Position numbers and translations under genes: made by a program
In this document: positions 5,467 through 10,871 of the stretch, in pieces
How positions within the stretch are numbered: position 1 is the stretch's first letter
Layout: each line of letters starts with the position of its first letter
From: an uncultured Chlorobiota bacterium
GTDB taxonomy: Bacteria; Bacteroidota; Kapaibacteriia; OLB7
Direction: 5' to 3'
Length of the DNA stretch: 10,871 nt
Assembly (NCBI GenBank): GCA_946481475.1
Contig: CAMLOB010000084.1
Location: 1-10,871, forward strand
The notes under the pieces: model-generated
Database searches by the model: none
What the model was told of the DNA's origin: nothing
Seen by the model: the letters and a program-made list of their open reading frames with translations, nothing else

Positions 5467-8400
5467 ATGACTATGGATAATCGCTATCATCGCATCTTCC
5501 TCACATTGATCTGCGGGGTCTTCTTCCTGCCGCTCCATCTTTCGGCGCAGAGCCGGGATCTCCGGGCCGAGCAACTGGTGCTCGACGATGACGGCGCCGA
5601 CGGAACCAGAAATCTCGTCACTATCCAGACCTCTGCGTCACTGTCGCAGGACGTGATCGTGACGATACCCGATCCCGGTGCCGACAGTGCACAGTTCCTT
5701 CTCGTCCCGTTCGGTTCCGCCGGTTCCTGGTTGCTCGGGGGGAACGCCGGGACATCGCCGGGGACCGATTTCCTCGGGACGAGCGACGCGCAGGCGTTGC
5801 ATCTCTACGTCAACGGCGGGACGGATAACGGTCTGGTTCTGCAGACAAACGGGAGTCTGCAACGAACTCCGGAAGGAGACGCCCGGGGGACCGATGCGGT
5901 CGACCTGCAGATCCTGCGCGATGCGGCGACACAGGTCGCCTCGGGAGAACAGTCGGTGATCGGCGGCGGCTCCAGAAATACGGCCTCGGCTCAGTACAGC
6001 ACCGTCGGCGGAGGGGACAGCCACATCGCCTCCGGATTTGCGAGCACAATTGCCGGAGGAGGGGAGAACACCGCCTCCGGTTCCCAGTCATTTGTCGGCG
6101 GCGGGGTCCTGCATGTCGCCGATGGGACGAATGCCGCCATTGTGGGCGGCTTTCAGAACCGCACGGGGACCGACGGCGCTTTCGTGGGGGCGGGGGCGTT
6201 CAACGGCGGATATGGTACCAACTCGGCCATCGTCTCCGGATTGAACAACATAGATTCGGGAGACTCCGGATTTATCGGCGGCGGCGAGTGGAACCTGGTG
6301 GTCGGGACGCTGGGGACGATCGCCGGAGGGAGCGCGAACCGGGCGATGAACATCAATGCGTTTGTCGGAGGGGGAGATTCGAATACGGTGTGGGGGGAGT
6401 ACGGCGTTGTTGTCGGTGGGACCGGCAACCGGGCGCTGGGCCGGAAGTCGTTTGTGGGAGGGGGAGATGAAAATGTTGCCGACGCCCACTACGCCCTGGT
6501 GGCCGGAGGGAACGAGAATTATGCCGTTGATGTCGGAGCTTCCGTCGGCGGAGGAGAACATAATTTCAACAACGGATATAACGCGACGATTGCCGGCGGA
6601 CACAGAAATGAAGCCTACGGCGACGATGCGGCGGTGGGGGGGGGAGTGGCGAACGTTGCCGAAGGACATATCACGGCGATACCGGGGGGAGCCGGTCTTA
6701 CCCTGCAGGGGAACTCCGCCTTCGGCTATCTGGGTGGGAACCACGGTGACAACGACATGACCATTGTCGACTCGAACGTGGCGATGTTCGGCAATGTCGA
6801 CCTCTGGCTGGTCAACAACGACACGGCGGCGAGCCGGTTGCTCTTCTACGAGCCGGAGAGTGATGCCGGAATCTTTCCGAGCGGCACCAACTACACGTCG
6901 TTCGAGGCGGGGGTGCAGGGGGCCGACATCAATTATATTCTTCCTCTCTCCACCACGGCCGGAACGACGGTGGAAGAGGGATTGCTGCAACTCGATCAGG
7001 CAACCGGTCAGTTGAGCTGGGTCGATCCGGCCGAGGTCGGCGGGAACGCCTGGGAGCTGGGAGGGAACGGCGGCACCACGGCCGGAACCGACTTTCTGGG
7101 GACCGTCGACAACACGGCGCTTCACTTCAAAGTGAACAACAGCGAGATGATGATCTTCAACACCAACGGAAGTCTTCAGCGGGATAACGGAGGGGATGGA
7201 CGGGGGACCGATGCGGTCGACCTTCAGCGGAGCCGACTGGCCGATACGATGGTTGCATCCGGAGACTACAGCGTGATCGGCGGCGGTGAGAACAACGCCG
7301 CCATGGAAGTCTACTCGGTGATCGGCGGCGGCGGCGACAATACCGTTCCGCTCGGCAGCGGTTATGCGGTGATCGGAGGGGGAGAGGGGAACAGCACGCT
7401 GAACGGCTGGGGAACGGTTGCCGGAGGCAACGAGAATGCCGCACTGGGAAGTTACGCCGCTATCGGCGGAGGGGCGTCGAACTCGGTGACCGACCTGACA
7501 TCATGGGGGACGATTGCGGGGGGACGGGGAAACACCGCCTCGGCCGATCAGTCAACCGTCGGGGGGGGAGACGGCAATACGGCCGGAGGGACGTTCGCCG
7601 TAGTTGCCGGAGGATTGGGCAATACCGCCTCCGGGTCCGCATCCGCGGTCGGTGGAGGGGATGAAAATACCGCATCGGGAGCCGGAGCGACGGTCGGCGG
7701 CGGCACGCAGAACGAAGCCACGGCATCAGGGGCAACGGTGGCCGGAGGATACGGCAACAAGGTCGAGGGAGAGTACAGCACGATTGCGGGAGGGAGAGGA
7801 CTGACGCTGAGTTCGACCGCCGACTTGAGCTTCGGATTCCTGGCAAACGACGGATCGAACGACATGACCATCACTGTCTCCAATGCCGCAGTCTTCGGCA
7901 ATGCCGATATCTGGCTGGCCAACAACGACAATTACGCCTCGGAAATCCGTTTCTATGAAGCGCACAGTGGTACCGGAACGTTTCCCGGCGGCTCAGGCAC
8001 GACAAACTATACCGCATTCAGCGCATCCCCGCAGACCACCGACATCCACTACAGCCTTCCGGCCTCCGTTCCCACCTTCCTTCCGGCGAACGACCGGGTG
8101 CTGACGATTACGGCCATCAACGGAATCGGCGTCACTCTCTCCTGGGTGGACAACACGACGCTCGCCTCGGACAGAAACCGGAAGGAGCACTTCGTTCGGC
8201 TCAGCGGCGAGGACATCCTGAACAGATTCGACGGCATCGAACTGGGGCGCTGGAACTACCGGGGAGAAGGCGTGCGCCACTACGGCATCATGGCGCAGGA
8301 CTTCTATCAGGCTTTCGGCGGGGATGACGGCTACGGAGTAGTCGGAAGCGACACGACCGTGAACGTGCTGGACCTGCACGGCGTGGCCTTCCTTGCGATT

Positions 8401-8592
8401 CAGGGACTGGAGAAGAGGACTGATCGTACCGATGCCGAGGTCGAGCAACTCCGCACGGTTGTCGGAGACCTGCGCCGGAGCAACGGGGAGTTGCAGAGAG
8501 AGTTGCGGCGGAAAAGTCTGGAGATTGAGGAATTGCGGGCCGGACTTGAAGCGTTGCGTGCGGAGATTTCCGGCAGCCGGGTGGAGGAGTAG
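5467..8592 (+). CDS. Large fibre-like surface protein: two tandem GGG-repeat head modules and C-terminal S74 chaperone domain
   Basis: The start is taken at ATG 5467 (or 5473) because a signal peptide follows (HRIFLTLICGVFFLPLHLSA, cut before Q28). The product has 1041 residues. Two modules follow each other. Module 1 (about 87-527) and module 2 (about 528-900) each open with LGGN-x-GT-xx-GTDFLGT, NGSLQR and RGTDAVDLQ. Each then has a repeat array (158-410 and 597-778; units like ASGSQSFVGGGVLHV). Each then has a linker with NDMTI, FGN-x-D-x-WL-x-NND, FYE, and TNYT-x-F. The C-terminus from about residue 898 is a peptidase S74 intramolecular chaperone domain: SDRNRKEHF with the Ser901/Lys906 dyad, then WNYRGEG, RHYGIMAQDFYQAFG and a terminal coiled coil (about 985-1041). 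S74 domains drive trimerisation of fibres and cut themselves off just before the Ser, so the mature protein should be a trimeric fibre of about residues 28-900. The repeats resemble YadA-type heads. Known relatives are 'tail fiber domain-containing' proteins of bacteria; no phage genes are nearby, so an adhesin or surface-structure role is more likely. How it is anchored is not visible. Confidence 0.85.
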   Translation: MTMDNRYHRIFLTLICGVFFLPLHLSAQSRDLRAEQLVLDDDGADGTRNLVTIQTSASLSQDVIVTIPDPGADSAQFLLVPFGSAGSWLLGGNAGTSPGTDFLGTSDAQALHLYVNGGTDNGLVLQTNGSLQRTPEGDARGTDAVDLQILRDAATQVASGEQSVIGGGSRNTASAQYSTVGGGDSHIASGFASTIAGGGENTASGSQSFVGGGVLHVADGTNAAIVGGFQNRTGTDGAFVGAGAFNGGYGTNSAIVSGLNNIDSGDSGFIGGGEWNLVVGTLGTIAGGSANRAMNINAFVGGGDSNTVWGEYGVVVGGTGNRALGRKSFVGGGDENVADAHYALVAGGNENYAVDVGASVGGGEHNFNNGYNATIAGGHRNEAYGDDAAVGGGVANVAEGHITAIPGGAGLTLQGNSAFGYLGGNHGDNDMTIVDSNVAMFGNVDLWLVNNDTAASRLLFYEPESDAGIFPSGTNYTSFEAGVQGADINYILPLSTTAGTTVEEGLLQLDQATGQLSWVDPAEVGGNAWELGGNGGTTAGTDFLGTVDNTALHFKVNNSEMMIFNTNGSLQRDNGGDGRGTDAVDLQRSRLADTMVASGDYSVIGGGENNAAMEVYSVIGGGGDNTVPLGSGYAVIGGGEGNSTLNGWGTVAGGNENAALGSYAAIGGGASNSVTDLTSWGTIAGGRGNTASADQSTVGGGDGNTAGGTFAVVAGGLGNTASGSASAVGGGDENTASGAGATVGGGTQNEATASGATVAGGYGNKVEGEYSTIAGGRGLTLSSTADLSFGFLANDGSNDMTITVSNAAVFGNADIWLANNDNYASEIRFYEAHSGTGTFPGGSGTTNYTAFSASPQTTDIHYSLPASVPTFLPANDRVLTITAINGIGVTLSWVDNTTLASDRNRKEHFVRLSGEDILNRFDGIELGRWNYRGEGVRHYGIMAQDFYQAFGGDDGYGVVGSDTTVNVLDLHGVAFLAIQGLEKRTDRTDAEVEQLRTVVGDLRRSNGELQRELRRKSLEIEELRAGLEALRAEISGSRVEE
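5938..6696 (+). repeat. Coding repeat array 1: 17 units of 15 codons
   Basis: From 5938 the fibre gene holds seventeen head repeats. The first sixteen span exactly 720 bases (5938-6657), so the 45-base register has no insertion or deletion. The unit ends around V/I-GGG-x-x-N. From unit 2 on, units with Gly at position 9 (VGGG) alternate strictly with units having Ala, Val or Pro there (IAGG, IVGG, IPGG), giving a 30-residue super-repeat. Confidence 0.85.
7255..7800 (+). repeat. Coding repeat array 2: 12 units of about 15 codons
   Basis: Twelve head repeats of the same kind as array 1. Ten units keep the 15-residue length (the last is cut off by the linker), and units 3 and 6 are 17 residues (VPLGSGYAVIGGGEGNS and VTDLTSWGTIAGGRGNT). 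The GGG/AGG alternation is only partial. This copy is looser than array 1. Confidence 0.8.
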
Positions 8593-8849
8593 ACTCCGAC
8601 CGGAAGATCTTCCGGTCGGCAAGAGGGAGACCGTGCGGCTCCGGCGATGCCGGCCTCCTTCCACTTTTTTTTCTGTACCTCTTCCGAATCGTCGATGCGT
8701 GGCGGGACGTTGTTTCCTCATCTCCCGAAACCGGTATTCTTCTCTGTACCCGGTGTGTACCCTTCAGCCGTTTGTGTTTACAGGCGGAATTCCGGTACCT
8801 TCCTTTTCCGCAGTTCAATACAGCTTGAGAAATCAGAGTGATTGCCGTC
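8593..8849 (+). other. Spacer between the fibre and matrixin genes
   Basis: The first third holds the palindrome and the T8 run. The rest is presumably the promoter and leader of the matrixin gene. A TTTG at 8771 with TACCTTCC 21 bases downstream is a weak partial match to the Bacteroidota -33/-7 promoter pattern (TTTG / TAnnTTTG). CCTTTTCCGCA at 8802-8812 resembles the motif seen upstream of the M23 and fibre genes. No gene was recognised here. Confidence 0.35.
8596..8619. terminator. Perfect 24-base palindrome just after the fibre gene, possible terminator
   Basis: The arms CCGACCGGAA (8596-8605) and TTCCGGTCGG (8610-8619) pair perfectly around GATC, three bases after the fibre stop. The stem is strong but is followed by CAAGAGGG rather than a T-run. 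A second short stem CCGGC/GCCGG (8641-8653) is followed 11 bases later by T8 (8665-8672). Together they may end the fibre transcript, but this is not a textbook terminator. Confidence 0.5.
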
Positions 8850-10871
8850 ATGAACGTTCGATTTTCCGCTTTTCTTCTCCTCCTGGTCTTTTCTCCTCTT
8901 GCGATGCTCCTTGCCGGCGGACCGAACCGGGCCGCTTCCGGGGTGCCGACGACCTGGGATATTGCCGGGAACGGTCCGGTTGTGCTTCATCTGGATCGGG
9001 GATCGCTCGGGCAGTTCGACAGTCTGACGGCCTACGGGATCGTCCTGCAGAGCATCATGGCCTGGGATACCATCGAAGGATCATTCCTGCAGAGCGAGAT
9101 CGGCGGATTCCTTGATCACAACGTCACGTCGGCAATCGATCCTCTCCTCTCCGGCGGCGGGAGCAGAACCGACGGCATTGTTCCGGTTGTGTACGATGAC
9201 GACGGCTCGATCACCGACGCGATGCTCGGTGCCGGGGCAAGCAACTCCGTGCTGGGATTTGCCGCAGGCGTTTCGTTCGACGGTCGCACCTACGTCGATG
9301 GAAGTGTGGTGATTAACGGAAAGGAAGCGAATCGGGGAGAGAGTCGGTATGTCAAGACGGTTACGCACGAACTGGGACATCTTTTCGGACTCAGTCACAC
9401 GCAGCAGTCGTTGCTGGCCCTCCGCCCCCATCCCCTGATGTATCCCTCCAGCGGCACGTTCGCAGAGGATGACCGGAGAGCCATGATGCTCCTCTATCCC
9501 GACGGGGATGTTCCGGAGGACTTCGGGACGATTTCCGGCAGGATCGTCAACCCGGACGGGACGCCCCTGAGCGGGGTGAACGTCATCGCCGTCGATTCGG
9601 CGACCGGTGCGGTCTACTCGACTCTCAGCGACTACTATTCCGGCGGGCGGTTCACCGGACAACCGAAGAAGGAAGGGCTTTATCGGCTGGATGGATTGCC
9701 TCCCGGTACCTATTTCGTCGGGGTCGAGGGGATCAATGCCGAGTGGGACGGCGGATCGTCGATCGGCGGATACGATCCGCCGATCAGTGCCGGACTGATC
9801 CGGGACTGGTATAACGGTCCGGGCGAAGGGGGAGGGATGCTCCTGGACGACATCAATCAACGGACCGGTATCCGGGTCGTGGTCGGGGAGGAAATCGAGG
9901 GGACGGACATTGTGCGGAACGACACGACGGGGTTGTATGCCCTTGCAGGTTTTCAGGAGAACGGCACCAATACATACGGCGTCCCGCAGACCTATCAGGG
10001 TGTTCGGGCACAGTCGTTTGCCGCCCGGTTTGTCGCTCCCGAAAGTGGTGCCCCGGCTCTGGTCCGGTTCCGGGTCGGTTTCGGACCTTCGTTGCGGACC
10101 GACGGCGATGTTGTGGTGACGTTGTACCGGAACCGTCGGGCATCCGAGGGGGACCTGCCGGGAGATCCCGTCGGATCGGTCTCCGTTCCGCAGGAAATGA
10201 TCTCCGCCTATCTGGAGAACGAGATCTGGCTCCACAACATATCGGGTGCAAGCTTTGCGAAGGGAGAAATCTTCCACGTTGCGATTTCGCTCGACGGTCC
10301 GGGACGGCTCGATCTGGAGTTCGATGATTCGGAGGAAGGGGAGGGGACAACCTATCTGCGGGGATCGGATTCCGTCTGGGTGCCGTTCCCCTGGGAGGGG
10401 AGTAACGGAGGGGTGCGCAGCGGAGCATTGAAACTTCACCTCCTCTACTCGAGCGTTCCTGGAGGGGGACGCCGGATTCTTGGCCATGTCAATCCCGATC
10501 CTCTGATCTTTGAACCGATCGAAGTGAACGGGGAGAGGCTCGATTCGCTCTACATTGCGAGCATCGGTACCGAGCCGTTGCAGGTGGATGCGGTGGAAAT
10601 TACCGGTCCCGGCAGCAAGAGCTTCGCCCTTGTCGACTCTTCTCTCTTTCCGCTGACGGTCCCTCCGGGAACCGGACGGATGATCCCTGTGCGCTTTCTC
10701 CCGACTGCCGAAGGGGAGACACAGGCGGAGTTGCAGTTGAAAGGGAACGTGACCTTGAGCGCGTTACTGATGGGGAACGGATTGCCCTTAGCCGTCCAGT
10801 CTCTTGTGACCCTTGTCGATTTCGGACAGCAGCTTCTGAACGCGCCCCGGAGGATCGATACGGCTGTCCTG
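8850..10871 (+). CDS. Secreted matrixin-like metalloprotease with CarboxypepD-reg-like and choice-of-anchor-D-like domains (3' end outside window)
   Basis: The frame from ATG 8850 has no stop to the last base: 674 codons, incomplete. Residues 1 to about 22-29 are a signal peptide (MNVRFSAFLLLLVFSPLAM...). Residues about 35-215 are a metzincin protease domain: the zinc motif HELGHLFGLSH has H173, H177 and H183 as ligands and E174 as catalytic base, and PLMYPSS with M197 is the Met-turn. Residues about 226-300 are a carboxypeptidase-regulatory-like beta sandwich (GTISGRIVNPDGTPLSGVNV, then LYRLDGLPPGTYFVGVEG). Residues about 310-545 are a beta-rich region not recognised (QSFAARFVAPESG, VVVTLYRNRR). 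Residues about 550-660 match an ASH/choice-of-anchor-D-like repeat (PLIFEPIEVNGERLDSLYIA, SIGTEPLQVDAVEITGPG, FLPTAEGE), and a second one seems to begin at VDFGQQ near the window edge. The full protein is probably much longer and may end in a secretion or sorting domain. It is likely an extracellular protease; the substrate is unknown. No good Shine-Dalgarno precedes the start, which is chosen for the signal peptide. Confidence 0.87.
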   Translation, partial: MNVRFSAFLLLLVFSPLAMLLAGGPNRAASGVPTTWDIAGNGPVVLHLDRGSLGQFDSLTAYGIVLQSIMAWDTIEGSFLQSEIGGFLDHNVTSAIDPLLSGGGSRTDGIVPVVYDDDGSITDAMLGAGASNSVLGFAAGVSFDGRTYVDGSVVINGKEANRGESRYVKTVTHELGHLFGLSHTQQSLLALRPHPLMYPSSGTFAEDDRRAMMLLYPDGDVPEDFGTISGRIVNPDGTPLSGVNVIAVDSATGAVYSTLSDYYSGGRFTGQPKKEGLYRLDGLPPGTYFVGVEGINAEWDGGSSIGGYDPPISAGLIRDWYNGPGEGGGMLLDDINQRTGIRVVVGEEIEGTDIVRNDTTGLYALAGFQENGTNTYGVPQTYQGVRAQSFAARFVAPESGAPALVRFRVGFGPSLRTDGDVVVTLYRNRRASEGDLPGDPVGSVSVPQEMISAYLENEIWLHNISGASFAKGEIFHVAISLDGPGRLDLEFDDSEEGEGTTYLRGSDSVWVPFPWEGSNGGVRSGALKLHLLYSSVPGGGRRILGHVNPDPLIFEPIEVNGERLDSLYIASIGTEPLQVDAVEITGPGSKSFALVDSSLFPLTVPPGTGRMIPVRFLPTAEGETQAELQLKGNVTLSALLMGNGLPLAVQSLVTLVDFGQQLLNAPRRIDTAVL

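Noticed and set aside
5205..5480. Small open frame of 91 codons in the divergent spacer
   Set aside because: It overlaps the hairpin, the shared motif and the fibre start, and its composition is not protein-like.
5938..7800. CRISPR-like or minisatellite array suggested by regular 45-base spacing
   Set aside because: The units are degenerate at DNA level, lie in frame inside one gene and encode a known kind of head repeat; there are no constant repeats with unique spacers.
5467..8592. Prophage tail fibre
   Set aside because: The protein has a signal peptide, which tail fibres lack, and no phage structural, lysis or integrase gene is in the window. The M23 enzyme is also exported by its own signal.
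8647..8841. Small open frame of 64 codons in the spacer before the matrixin gene
   Set aside because: No ribosome binding site or protein-like pattern, and it overlaps the T8 run and the likely promoter of the next gene.
9081..10487. Minus-strand open frame of 468 codons opposite the matrixin gene
   Set aside because: The plus strand encodes HELGHLFGLSH and further domains without a stop from 8850 to the end, so the minus frame is a shadow.

Overview
The window is a GC-rich stretch of bacterial DNA dominated by exported, cell-envelope and surface proteins. The best guess for the source is a GC-rich member of the Bacteroidota/Ignavibacteriota/Chlorobi side of the FCB group. Three things point there. 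The minus-strand regulator is a TPR protein with a C-terminal LuxR-like helix-turn-helix in the style common in that group. Two signal peptides appear to be cut just before a glutamine (LQA|Q and LSA|Q), as described for Bacteroidetes signal peptidase I substrates. The last gene joins a matrixin-like protease to a carboxypeptidase-regulatory-like domain and choice-of-anchor-D-like repeats, a combination typical of secreted proteins in these phyla. The assignment is an inference from protein style only.

Layout. Bases 1-186 hold an internal piece of trehalose synthase (treS) that stops matching the family right after the conserved RTPM motif. Eleven bases later, without a recognisable ribosome binding site, an exported OmpA-C-domain protein begins (197-1480). 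This abrupt join is either a real deletion/rearrangement or an assembly chimera. A structured 200-base spacer with two hairpins leads to a small lipoprotein (1679-2143). An AT-rich inverted repeat follows, then an exported M23 (LytM-like) peptidase (2360-2920). A strong bidirectional terminator (2939-2978) separates that peptidase from the convergent minus-strand TPR/HTH regulator (2987-5101). The regulator is divergent from a large fibre-like protein (5467-8592), with 365 bases between them. That protein has two tandem head/linker modules and ends in a peptidase S74 intramolecular chaperone domain. After a perfect 24-base palindrome and a 257-base spacer, a secreted matrixin-like metalloprotease starts at 8850 and is still open at the window end.

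How the genes may work together. All complete plus-strand genes carry export signals: one peptidoglycan-binding (OmpA-like) protein, one lipoprotein, one wall hydrolase, one self-processing fibre and one secreted protease. The only cytosolic protein is the TPR/HTH regulator, which sits back to back with the fibre gene and is the obvious candidate to control it. Nothing in the sequence proves the genes form one system. Each plus-strand gene has its own spacer, often with a hairpin, so they look like separate transcription units rather than one operon. The most distinctive feature is the fibre protein: a duplicated head, a strict 15-residue repeat with a 30-residue alternation, and G8/G9 runs that could allow slipped-strand switching.
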